From a virus, in IMG/VR virus record IMGVR_UViG_3300027710_000069, positions 1 to 36,667 of that record: 36,667 bases of DNA; one strand, 5' to 3'. The translations under genes were made by a program, and so were the position numbers. A model generated the notes under the pieces. That model was not told where the DNA came from. It did not search any database and saw nothing but the letters and a program-made list of their open reading frames with translations. Shown piece after piece: positions 1-7,252 of the stretch (the stretch's first letter is position 1; each line of letters begins with the position of its first letter).

Positions 1-1
1 G

Positions 2-418
2 TTTAAGATTGTACAGGACGAAGGTTTAGGCGGAACTCCTGTTGATATGACAATTGATGAAATTGTTGGTGAGTTCGAGTTTGCTCCTGTTGATGGCGCT
101 ATGCCTATTGATCGCATGGCGCAGACTATGATTTACAAAGAGTTGTTAATGGCTATGCAGAGTATGCCGGCTATTGCAGGTCGGTATGATGTGGCTCAGT
201 TTTTTGCGTATACGGCTAAGTTAGCTGGTGCTAAAAACTTGAAGTCTTTTGAAATTCAAATTGAAGATCAAGAGAAGATTGCTCGAGAAGCTGCTCTTGG
301 TAATCTTGTAATCGGAGGTGGTAATGGCAACAATGCTGGAAGAGATGGAGCAGCTTCGGGTGATGAAGGCCGCGTTACTGGAGCTCCAACAGCAGCCGGG
401 GTGGGCTCTGTTGGTTGA
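2..418 (+). CDS. Portal protein, C-terminal part (5' end outside window)
   Basis: The frame is open from base 2, so the gene starts before the window; an internal ATG at 47 is not the true start. The visible 138 residues are mostly helical and polar, followed by a Gly/Asn/Ala-rich tail. I call it portal from gene order: it directly precedes a scaffold-like acidic gene and the capsid gene, as in T7-like and phiEco32-like podoviruses. The portal is the dodecameric head-tail connector through which DNA is packaged. No sequence signature in this fragment proves it. The last 95 bases overlap the next gene in another frame. Confidence 0.6.
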   Translation, partial: FKIVQDEGLGGTPVDMTIDEIVGEFEFAPVDGAMPIDRMAQTMIYKELLMAMQSMPAIAGRYDVAQFFAYTAKLAGAKNLKSFEIQIEDQEKIAREAALGNLVIGGGNGNNAGRDGAASGDEGRVTGAPTAAGVGSVG

Positions 419-638
419 GAGTTTACGAGGGGCTAAGAAGCGTTATCAAGCAGACGCCCTTGTCCCTTGTAGTTCGATAGATGAACTGGTGAAAAAAAAT
501 GTATTAGTTGCAAGGGTTGAACAGCTTGACTTTTGCATTAAACTGCCTAATACTTTGGCAATGACCTGTGACGAAGATTTACAAAGTCTTCGTGAACAAT
601 TAGAAAGAGAGCAAGAAGATGCCCAAACTAATGATTAA
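324..638 (+). CDS. Small protein overlapping portal and scaffold genes
   Basis: 104 residues, not recognised. I chose ATG 324 because GGAGG lies at 314-318 just before it; a GTG at 318 in the same frame is inside that ribosome binding site. The protein is rich in Leu, Glu and Gln with helical ends (LEEMEQLRVMKAALLELQQQ and SLREQLEREQEDAQ) that look like coiled coil, around a central part with three cysteines. It overlaps the portal end by 95 bases and the scaffold start by 20, so the three are translationally linked. A head-assembly role is inferred from position only. Confidence 0.7.
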   Translation: MATMLEEMEQLRVMKAALLELQQQPGWALLVESLRGAKKRYQADALVPCSSIDELVKKNVLVARVEQLDFCIKLPNTLAMTCDEDLQSLREQLEREQEDAQTND

Positions 639-1518
639 GCTTTTAAGTAAGCGCTTTAAGTCCCTGAATTTAATGACTGGTTTTGGTGATGATCCAGAGC
701 TTGATGTCGATGATGATTCCGATTCAGATGATTTAGAAGATTTTTTTGCAAACTTGGCGGACAACCCCGCTGACTTTAGTTCTGAAACTTTGGACGAGGA
801 CGACGAAGAAGAAGGGCAAGAGTCGGTTGCAGTGGAAGAAGCCGTTACCGACGAACCAGTCGTAGAGTCTAAACCTGTGGTCGAGGATGCTCCACAGGAA
901 GAAGCTCCAAAGCCGGTAGTCGAAGAGCAGCCAAAGGTCGAACCTAAAGTAGAAGAAGCTCCTGCTAAAACTGAAGAAGAGCAGGCTGCAGAATTTACTC
1001 AGGTTATGGGCGAGCTCCAGAAAGTATACGCAATCACAGAAGAAGATGCGGATGCAATTCTGACAGACCCTATGAACGCTGTGCCAAAGTTAATGGCCAA
1101 TGCTCATGTCCGCATGATGCAGACGGTGCATAATATGATGCAGCAAATGGTGCCGGCTATGGTCGAACAGCATCAAACACAGTCCAAAACTCGTCAGAGT
1201 TTGACTGAAAAATTCTCACAAGCATGGCCAGACTTGGCTGCAGAAGAACATAAGAGTGTGGTTATTGCCGCTATTCAAACTGTTCGTAGTGTGAACCCAA
1301 ACATTGACGTGGATACGTTAATTAAGAAAGTTGGTCCGGTAGCTTATTCTATTTTGGGAAAAGAAGTGCCGACTAAGACTCCGGCTGCGCCTGCTCCAAA
1401 AGCTGTTGCGAAGCCGAAGCCACATCAACCTGCACGTGCTCGTGAAACAACCACTGCAAAACCAAGTCCAACTGGGGACGCTGTTGCGGACTTCATTGGA
1501 ACATTGTTATCAAATTAA
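619..1518 (+). CDS. Capsid scaffolding protein (putative)
   Basis: 299 residues. After a basic-hydrophobic N-terminus (about residues 1-23, ending NLMTGFG) comes a very acidic Asp/Glu stretch (about 25-75), a Val/Pro/Glu-repeat region (about 75-120), a Met/Gln-rich helical region (about 125-220) and a Pro/Ala/Lys-rich basic C-terminus ending FIGTLLSN. Low complexity, charge asymmetry and the position directly before the capsid gene are typical of podovirus scaffolds, which drive procapsid assembly and then leave. The purine-rich stretch before ATG 619 supports this start; ATG 631 has no ribosome binding site. The N-terminus resembles those of the capsid protein and the ssDNA-binding protein (see findings). 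Confidence 0.75.
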   Translation: MPKLMIKLLSKRFKSLNLMTGFGDDPELDVDDDSDSDDLEDFFANLADNPADFSSETLDEDDEEEGQESVAVEEAVTDEPVVESKPVVEDAPQEEAPKPVVEEQPKVEPKVEEAPAKTEEEQAAEFTQVMGELQKVYAITEEDADAILTDPMNAVPKLMANAHVRMMQTVHNMMQQMVPAMVEQHQTQSKTRQSLTEKFSQAWPDLAAEEHKSVVIAAIQTVRSVNPNIDVDTLIKKVGPVAYSILGKEVPTKTPAAPAPKAVAKPKPHQPARARETTTAKPSPTGDAVADFIGTLLSN

Positions 1519-1526
1519 GGACTGCT

Positions 1527-2816
1527 ATGAAAACTTTAAACGTGTTTAAGACGGCTTTAATGCTGCAATTAATGGCCGGTTATGGTACGGCTGTGTCTAT
1601 TCAAGGTATCCGTGGTACAGGTGACTATGGTGCTGACGAGCGTCCAAAAGACTTTCGTGAATATATTTTGTGGGAAACTCCAAACGGTGATACCCCACTT
1701 ACTGGTTTGATGTCAAAGATGGGTTCAGAATCTCTGACAGATCCTGAGTTTTACTGGTTTGAAGAAGTCGAAGAACAAGTCCGTATCAAAGTAAACGGCG
1801 CGTTGACTAACGTGGCTACCGCTGCTGTAGTTCATGCTGGTTCTGTTGCTGATTCTACTGGCGCTCTGTCTGCTCTGCCTGGTGATCTGTACATTGTTGA
1901 AGACCAATATGGTCGTGTAAGTACGAATGAAATTGTTGCTATCGGTGCAGCGCCTTCTACTGACACCGGCTTAACCCTGATCCGTGGTCAACGTGGTACT
2001 GCTGCTGCTGCGATTGCAGATGGTGCGTTCCTGTTGAAGATTGGTACAGCTTTTGGCGAAGGTACTAATGCTCCAGGTTCTACTACTAAGAATCCAACTC
2101 GTTTTGATAATCTGGCTCAGATTTTTAAAACAACGTATCGTGTGACAAATACTGACATTAAGACGCAAAAACGTACTGGTGATGTATTGTCAAACGAGCG
2201 CAAACGCGCTATGTTTAAACACGCATCAGCTCTGGAATTTGCCTATTTGATGGGTAAGAAGTTCCAGGATATCGATCCAGCCAATGGCAAACCACGTCGT
2301 ACCACCGGCGGCCTTTTGTCTTTCATTACTACAAACCGCGTTCATTTCGGTACTGGCGGTATTCCATGGAACGAAGATAACTTTATCGACGCTATCAGCC
2401 CTGTCTTTGATATTACAGGTCCTGGTATCGGTAATGATCGTATCGTTTTTGCTGGTAATGGTGCTTTGACTGAGTTCAATAAGCTGATTAAAAATGCAGC
2501 TAACACCGAATTCAGCTATGACGGTATCTTAACTCTGTATGGTATGAACCTCCGCAGCTACACGCTGCCACAAGGTCGTATCCTGATTAAGACACACCCG
2601 CTGTTTAACCAGAATCCAAAGCTGCGTTATGCAATGCTGGGTCTGAATCCTGCTGGTATTAAAGATCGTTACCTGCGTAAAACCACTTTTAAAGACAACA
2701 TTCAACCGAATGATGCCGATTATAAAGCTGGTGAGTGGCTGACTGAATCTGGTTTAGAATTGCATTTTGAAAAATCGCATTTCTTCCTGACGAACGTTGG
2801 TGCTAAAATCGCTTAA
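1527..2816 (+). CDS. Major capsid protein, SU10/phiEco32-like (DUF5309 type)
   Basis: 429 residues. The segment RPKDFREYILWETPNG (about residues 36-51) followed by PLTGLMSKMG, and a C-terminal region with GRILIKTHP and a final beta-rich part, resemble DUF5309-type coat proteins with the HK97 fold. About residues 90-180 look like the beta-rich insert of this family (PGDLYIVEDQYGRVSTNEIV, then TLIRGQRGTAAA). AAGGA at 1516-1520 precedes ATG 1527. The first 20 residues are basic/hydrophobic and end QLMAGYG, matching the leaders of scaffold and ssDNA-binding protein, and may be removed. A terminator follows directly. Confidence 0.85.
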   Translation: MKTLNVFKTALMLQLMAGYGTAVSIQGIRGTGDYGADERPKDFREYILWETPNGDTPLTGLMSKMGSESLTDPEFYWFEEVEEQVRIKVNGALTNVATAAVVHAGSVADSTGALSALPGDLYIVEDQYGRVSTNEIVAIGAAPSTDTGLTLIRGQRGTAAAAIADGAFLLKIGTAFGEGTNAPGSTTKNPTRFDNLAQIFKTTYRVTNTDIKTQKRTGDVLSNERKRAMFKHASALEFAYLMGKKFQDIDPANGKPRRTTGGLLSFITTNRVHFGTGGIPWNEDNFIDAISPVFDITGPGIGNDRIVFAGNGALTEFNKLIKNAANTEFSYDGILTLYGMNLRSYTLPQGRILIKTHPLFNQNPKLRYAMLGLNPAGIKDRYLRKTTFKDNIQPNDADYKAGEWLTESGLELHFEKSHFFLTNVGAKIA

Positions 2817-2824
2817 TGTTGTGT

Positions 2825-2853
2825 GAAGCCAAGGATGGCTTCTTTTCTTTTTT
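2825..2853 (+). terminator. Rho-independent terminator after the capsid gene
   Basis: GAAGCC (2825-2830), loop AAGGAT, GGCTTC (2837-2842), then a nearly unbroken T tract to 2853. A classical intrinsic terminator nine bases after the capsid stop. It would lower transcription of tail genes relative to capsid. The T tract runs directly into the first 31-bp repeat element. Confidence 0.85.
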
Positions 2854-2883
2854 ACCTGTAATTTAGCAACCATTATACCTGTA
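2853..2883. promoter_or_regulatory. 31-bp TACNNGTA-bounded element, copy 1
   Basis: Both ends are TACCTGTA, 23 bp apart start to start, with an AT-rich middle containing TTTAGC and CCATTATAC. It lies between the capsid terminator and the ribosome binding site AAGGA (2884-2888) of the next gene. On the - strand the right side reads GGTATAATGG. It is one of five copies in intergenic regions. Function unknown; operator or phage promoter are the main options. Confidence 0.75.
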
Positions 2884-2894
2884 AGGATAATCTT

Positions 2895-3188
2895 ATGAAT
2901 CTGAAATCGATTGCCGTAACTGGCAAATCCAAAGCAGCTGTTGGCGTGACGGCTTTAAAGGAAGCGCTTCCGAACGGTCTTGAAATGAGTGATCATTTGC
3001 ACAGCGCTTTGGCTGAATTAGCTGCTGACAAAAAGGTAACTACTTTTCCTGAAAAGGCAGAAGTTGAATCTGTTCGTGGTTTGTCGGTTTTGATGTTTAG
3101 TGAAAAAGCTGGTGACATGTTTACCAATGATTTAGAGCTGGCTTTGTTAAGCCCTGTTAAAGAAGAAGAGCCAGAGCCTGCTAAATAA
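2895..3188 (+). CDS. Hypothetical small head-region protein
   Basis: 97 residues, not recognised. It starts with a Lys/Ala-rich segment, has a helical middle (MSDHLHSALAELAADKKV) and ends in an acidic EEEPEPAK tail. ATG 2895 is preceded by AAGGA (2884-2888). Its place between capsid and adaptor fits a head completion, decoration or joining protein, but no motif shows which. It forms its own short unit between the terminator at 2825 and the hairpin at 3211. Confidence 0.75.
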   Translation: MNLKSIAVTGKSKAAVGVTALKEALPNGLEMSDHLHSALAELAADKKVTTFPEKAEVESVRGLSVLMFSEKAGDMFTNDLELALLSPVKEEEPEPAK

Positions 3189-3210
3189 GACTGTTCTGGT
3201 CGGTGCTTGT

Positions 3211-3263
3211 AAGCTCCGAAGATTTAGCTAGAATATATCTAGTTAAGTTTTCGGAGCTTTTTT
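3211..3263 (+). terminator. Terminator-like hairpin that contains the next gene's ribosome binding site
   Basis: AAGCTCCGAA (3211-3220) pairs perfectly with TTCGGAGCTT (3250-3259), followed by T to 3263 and ATG at 3264. The 29-base loop holds a second small hairpin, CTAGA-atata-TCTAG. The GGAG at 3253-3256, which must be the Shine-Dalgarno sequence of the adaptor gene, lies in the descending arm of the stem. The structure could terminate transcription and, in read-through RNA, hide the ribosome binding site. Confidence 0.8.
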
Positions 3264-3962
3264 ATGGGCTATGATCAGTTAGTTGCAATCATTCAAACTC
3301 GTTGTGGTTTTCACGACAAATTAGCGGATGTTATTGCAGCAGAAGTCCAGCTTGCTCAATATGAATTAGAGCATGATGTAACTTTCAATCCTTGGTTTCT
3401 ATGGCGCGCTGCTGATGTTTGCGTGGATGAGACTTGTCTCAATATTACATTGCCTGTTGGTTTTTTACGGTTGTGTGAGTTTAACAATCCTTTGTTCCAA
3501 AAACAAGGTTGTCACCAAGCATACCCGTTAAACCGTGGTTTTGCTGATGATGTATACGCGCATAACATGCCTGCGGGCGTACCCTATGCCTTTACCTTAC
3601 AAGCTGGTTTTATCAGGCTGGATAAACGGGATACGGGCTTATTAAGGCTGTTTTACATTAGCACTAATGCTAAATTAAGCGCCGCTGTTCAAAAGAATCT
3701 TTGGACAGAAAATGCTTTTAATCTGCTTTTAAATAAAACCGGATTGGCTGTTGCACAGACTATCCAGGATGCTAGTGCGGTTTCTCGTTTTTCAGATGGT
3801 CTTACGATTGCCTACTCTTCTTTCAAAAAAGAGTGTGTAGCATATGAAGATTTTGGACGGGAGCAGTTGCGTATTAAAACGGAATCGAGTGTGTGGAACC
3901 AACGTCCTGTTGGTGGTTGGTATGAAGCCGGTACAAATACGCCTTGTGGCTGTGGGGGTTAA
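3264..3962 (+). CDS. Head-tail adaptor / tail tubular protein A-like
   Basis: 232 residues. The N-terminal part has helices and the pattern VIAAEVQLAQYELEHD followed by NPWFLWRA (about residues 24-50), typical of the adaptor family that joins portal to nozzle in podoviruses (T7 gp11, P22 gp4 and SU10 adaptor class). The middle is beta-rich (LPVGFLRLCEFNNP) and the C-terminal half helical (FSDGLTIAYSSFKKE). It ends in a Cys/Gly tail, CGCGG. Position after head genes and before tail genes agrees. Translation is probably controlled by the upstream hairpin that holds its GGAG. Confidence 0.75.
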   Translation: MGYDQLVAIIQTRCGFHDKLADVIAAEVQLAQYELEHDVTFNPWFLWRAADVCVDETCLNITLPVGFLRLCEFNNPLFQKQGCHQAYPLNRGFADDVYAHNMPAGVPYAFTLQAGFIRLDKRDTGLLRLFYISTNAKLSAAVQKNLWTENAFNLLLNKTGLAVAQTIQDASAVSRFSDGLTIAYSSFKKECVAYEDFGREQLRIKTESSVWNQRPVGGWYEAGTNTPCGCGG

Positions 3963-3964
3963 TT

Positions 3965-4354
3965 ATGAGTTGGCAAACACCAGAGCCTCCAGTCACAGTT
4001 CCAACCTGTGCTCCTTGTAATGACAAGTTTAATCCTATTGATTGGAACCAAAAGACTTTGCGAATTGATGCAACAGATCATTTGAATTTCTATTTGTTGA
4101 CGTATCAAGGCAACGCTCTTGTAGAAGAAGTTGTAGTTACAGTCGGCCCCTCTGTCGATACAAAGGGGATTGTGTTGGGAGCTTTTGTCTTGTTTCAAAG
4201 ACGGACAAATGTACCAGTTCGTTTTGTTAATGAAGCTGGTGTAACTCTTACGGGAGCTGGCGCTCTTAATGCGTATTTAAACGGGTCTATTGTTGGCGTA
4301 GTTTCAACAGCTCAAAACAACTGGGCATTTGGTGGGGATTTTGGCTTTGAGTAA
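3965..4354 (+). CDS. Hypothetical virion protein, beta-rich
   Basis: 129 residues from ATG 3965; an upstream in-frame start at 3944 would overlap the adaptor gene and is not needed. The N-terminus is Pro/Cys-rich (two cysteines, CAPC), and the rest predicts beta strands alternating with glycine turns (VEEVVVTVGPS, GIVLGAFVLFQRR, GAGALNAYLNG), like small beta-sandwich virion proteins. It begins two bases after the adaptor stop, so the two are coupled. Function not recognised. Confidence 0.7.
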   Translation: MSWQTPEPPVTVPTCAPCNDKFNPIDWNQKTLRIDATDHLNFYLLTYQGNALVEEVVVTVGPSVDTKGIVLGAFVLFQRRTNVPVRFVNEAGVTLTGAGALNAYLNGSIVGVVSTAQNNWAFGGDFGFE

Positions 4355-4823
4355 ACCTCGGCAAAAGATGGGTATAGTACATGCTGCGATGCTGCTTATT
4401 GGCGGCACTCGTCGTGTTGTCCCTGTTTATTGTAGAAAGGCTTTACGCTCATACCCTTTGCATAAGTTTATTAGAGACCCTGTAACCCTTGGAGTTACTG
4501 TTCATTCTGTTGAACTCCTTGATACAACTTTTGTGACGTCGACAGTTGATGCGTGTGTATTGCAAGTTGCTGTGACATCACTTGCGTTTCAAGATCCAAT
4601 CAGTATAGTTACGTTACAGGAAAAAGCTCGTTTAGCTGCATCAGTGACTTCTCTTACTTTGACTGATGCTGTGAAAGTAATGACTTTGTCTGAGAAAGCA
4701 ACTCTTCAAGTAGGCATTATTGCCGGAACCTTATCTCTTGTAGATAATGTTAAGATTATAACGACAACTGAAAAAGCTCGGTTGTCTGCAACTATTATAG
4801 CTTTATCATTGGAGGCACCATGA
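4347..4823 (+). CDS. Tail/appendage protein with about 26-residue repeats
   Basis: About 158 residues; the start is uncertain. TTG 4347 is preceded by GGTGGGGA at a usable distance; ATG 4368 is a shorter choice. After a basic N-terminus the protein has at least three repeats of about 25-26 residues with the pattern (S/T)L-x-(F/L)-x-D-x-(V/I)-x-(V/I)-x-T-(L/T)-x-E-K-A-(R/T)-L, ending in a partial copy. Such beta repeats suggest a fibrous or stacked beta fold. A similar single segment (SFTDVCKLGVSVFSLEMF) is found in the 481-residue protein two genes on. Ends in an ATGA overlap with the next gene. Confidence 0.7.
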   Translation: MSKPRQKMGIVHAAMLLIGGTRRVVPVYCRKALRSYPLHKFIRDPVTLGVTVHSVELLDTTFVTSTVDACVLQVAVTSLAFQDPISIVTLQEKARLAASVTSLTLTDAVKVMTLSEKATLQVGIIAGTLSLVDNVKIITTTEKARLSATIIALSLEAP

Positions 4824-5806
4824 TTGTCGACGCCGGATTTGGCCTAAGAGGTCGTCAAAATGTACAAGTATTAAAAAAAGGAAAGGTTTGCAGAGAATCG
4901 GGTTTTCATAAAAATCTTATTTTAGATAATTTTTTTAATGACCTGACAAACCCGTCTGCAACCACTACGATGGGTTCAACTTTGTCGTATCAACATGTAG
5001 TGGTTGGGACTGGTTCTACCGCCCCAGCTCCTACTCAAACTAATTTAGCTACATATCTTGCAGGGAAATCTACAACTGACGGCGCTACTGTCTCTACATA
5101 CTTAGGAGTGGTTAATAACAAAGCACAGTATAAGTGGTCGAGAACTTGGACTTTTACAGAAAGTGCGGTTACTGGGAACGTATCTGAAGTTGGGACTAAA
5201 AATGCAAGCACTCCTGGCACCTTAAGCGCCACAGCTCTCCACACAAGAGCTCTTGTTTTAGATGTCAATTCTAACCCAACATCGATTCCGGTGGGGGCTG
5301 GCGAGCAGCTTCGTGTTATTCATGAGTTTCTTTTTGAAGTAGATTTAACTGCGTTTTCGCAAAACATGTCAGTAACTACCGGGGGTAATACGACAAATCA
5401 TACCGTAGAAATGCAATGGACTAATATAACTACTGCTGCAAATTTTACACAATTTATCTTAGAAAGCACTATTTTTAGAGGAACTGGCGGGTCTGCTGTT
5501 TTAGCCCCTTCAAACACATATTCTTCTTTAACTTTTGGAGCTGGGAACACAACTCCTACGGTTGGTACTGGGTTTGCAACAAGCGCTGTTAAAACCCACA
5601 CACAGCCATCCGGCGTGTTGACAGCTCGTTTGAATTGGTCAATACCGTCTACTGGGGGCAATGCTACTGGCGGTATTGGGGGGATGCACGTAGGGGGGAC
5701 TTCTGCTGGTAACGCCCCTTTGTGTGTTAAATTTACACCAGCTCTCCCTAAGACTTCTCTAAACAAGTTGGTAATTGGGTTTGATTTTACTTACACGAGG
5801 TTGTAA
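4820..5806 (+). CDS. Tail appendage / virion structural protein
   Basis: 328 residues, almost entirely beta and rich in Thr, Ser, Gly and Asn. The middle segment NVSEVGTKN...LHTRALVLDVNSNPTSIPVGAGEQLRV resembles a segment common in phage virion proteins (EVG..., RAL..D..GNP..I.V...EQL.V). ATG 4820 follows GGAGG and overlaps the preceding stop as ATGA. An appendage or fibre-base role is inferred from composition and from place between adaptor and nozzle-like genes. C-terminal repeats of GTGG and GGTSAG type suggest flexible loops. Confidence 0.65.
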   Translation: MIVDAGFGLRGRQNVQVLKKGKVCRESGFHKNLILDNFFNDLTNPSATTTMGSTLSYQHVVVGTGSTAPAPTQTNLATYLAGKSTTDGATVSTYLGVVNNKAQYKWSRTWTFTESAVTGNVSEVGTKNASTPGTLSATALHTRALVLDVNSNPTSIPVGAGEQLRVIHEFLFEVDLTAFSQNMSVTTGGNTTNHTVEMQWTNITTAANFTQFILESTIFRGTGGSAVLAPSNTYSSLTFGAGNTTPTVGTGFATSAVKTHTQPSGVLTARLNWSIPSTGGNATGGIGGMHVGGTSAGNAPLCVKFTPALPKTSLNKLVIGFDFTYTRL

Positions 5807-7252
5807 ATGATCCCAAATGATACGTGGGCTCCTGGACTTTATTCGCCTGTAAGTTATCCGACTTATGGGCTTATTGTCCCATCTGATAGGAATTTAGTTT
5901 GTGCTGTTAGCGTAGGTCCTGTTGCATTGGGCGCTGCTGATGGTAAGTTGACTTCTAGATTTTGGATGGCAAGTCAGTTGGAAACAGGTCGTATCTTTAT
6001 ACAAGGAGAAGTCGGCGGTGTGTGGGGACCTCCTGTTTTTGTGTTTGAGGATGTCGGGGCAATTCTTGCTTTGGGTTTGACTTTTGATCAGAATGGTCGT
6101 CCTATTATTTTTTATAAAAAGGATGGTGACGGCCTTAAACTCTATTGGTTTAATTCTCAAATCAGTCAGAATGAGATCCGTTTTATAGCCGAAGGTATTA
6201 CACCTATATGCGGATTTGACTATATTACAGAAGTAAACTACCAGGAATCAGATGCTTGGATTTTTTATGCAAGAGGCAACTCTGTTTATTCAAGACTTCA
6301 GAGAGAGTCTTGGAATACAGAACGTCTTGTTAAGACTTATGGAAGCCCTGCTTATGTCATAAGCGCTGGTTATGTTGATCAAGGGTTTTTTCAACTAGTC
6401 GTAGATGCTGAAGGTGTTTGTGAAATCCTCGTGCAGACTTTGTCTTTTACGGATGTTTGTAAACTTGGTGTGTCTGTTTTTTCTTTAGAGATGTTTGAGA
6501 CCTTTATACCAGTAGATCCAGATCCGCCGATTATAGTAGATCCTGATCCACCGGTTATAGTAGACCCTCCTGTGGTGAATCCGCCAACAACACCTCAAGG
6601 GTATTATATTAACAAATATCAGTCTGGTGGTTGGGTTCTTGGGACTGCTTTGTTGCAAGAGCTTGGTGGTTTTGCTGTATCTTTTAAAGTGAAAAAAGAG
6701 TATGAATCGTATGGCGATTCTTTACTTGTATTTCAAGGTGGTTATTTACAGAAGTCGCCGACAAACCAATACTACCAATCTACTTTTTCTATTATTGAAA
6801 GAGCTGGTGAGTTGCTTGTTACATACAGAAACGCAGTCTTTAAGTGCCCTAAATTTTGGACAGGGGTTGTTCCTAAGTTTAAATTTAGAGCTCAGATCAC
6901 TAAAGCTATGATGTGTTCTGTTACGTTCTGGAAAGAGCTACCGTCTGGTTTGGGTTATGATACTCCTATTGTTTATAATTTTCCGTTACCTTTTACCAGC
7001 ACAGCGAACCCCCCTTTTAAAACGGAGCCTGAAGAAAAGCTTGGGATTGGATGTCAGCCTATGGGTGCGTTTCAAGGCAACACGCAATGCAACACTATTA
7101 TACGAGATGTAATAGTGGAGTTAGAAGATGCCTTTGGCTTCTTTAACACAAACTTAAACGCACCTCTTAATCAGTGGAATGTGCAGTACCAATCAGGGTT
7201 TTACAACCTCAACTATAAACCACAATATTGGATGGAAGTTACGGGGGCATAA
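5807..7252 (+). CDS. Two-domain virion protein with proline-rich hinge (possible receptor binding)
   Basis: 481 residues, starting at the base after the preceding stop. An N-terminal beta-rich domain (about 1-230) is joined to a C-terminal beta-rich domain (about 262-481) by a tandem Asp/Pro/Ile/Val linker (about 233-258, repeats of the type VDPDPP). The N-terminal domain has blade-like strands (FIQGEVGGVWGPPVF, RPIIFYKKDGDG). Just before the linker is a segment like the repeat of the 158-residue protein. The C-terminal domain, rich in aromatic residues, may be a carbohydrate-binding beta sandwich; this is inference. Stop and next start overlap as TAATG. Confidence 0.65.
   Translation: MIPNDTWAPGLYSPVSYPTYGLIVPSDRNLVCAVSVGPVALGAADGKLTSRFWMASQLETGRIFIQGEVGGVWGPPVFVFEDVGAILALGLTFDQNGRPIIFYKKDGDGLKLYWFNSQISQNEIRFIAEGITPICGFDYITEVNYQESDAWIFYARGNSVYSRLQRESWNTERLVKTYGSPAYVISAGYVDQGFFQLVVDAEGVCEILVQTLSFTDVCKLGVSVFSLEMFETFIPVDPDPPIIVDPDPPVIVDPPVVNPPTTPQGYYINKYQSGGWVLGTALLQELGGFAVSFKVKKEYESYGDSLLVFQGGYLQKSPTNQYYQSTFSIIERAGELLVTYRNAVFKCPKFWTGVVPKFKFRAQITKAMMCSVTFWKELPSGLGYDTPIVYNFPLPFTSTANPPFKTEPEEKLGIGCQPMGAFQGNTQCNTIIRDVIVELEDAFGFFNTNLNAPLNQWNVQYQSGFYNLNYKPQYWMEVTGA

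Noticed and set aside
631-690. Internal starts at the Met of LM[A/T]GFG, making the shared leader an artefact
   Set aside because: None of the three internal ATG codons has a Shine-Dalgarno sequence, while all three upstream starts have purine-rich sites.
3944-3964. Upstream start of the 129-residue gene
   Set aside because: Would lie inside the adaptor gene; ATG 3965 gives the natural spacing.
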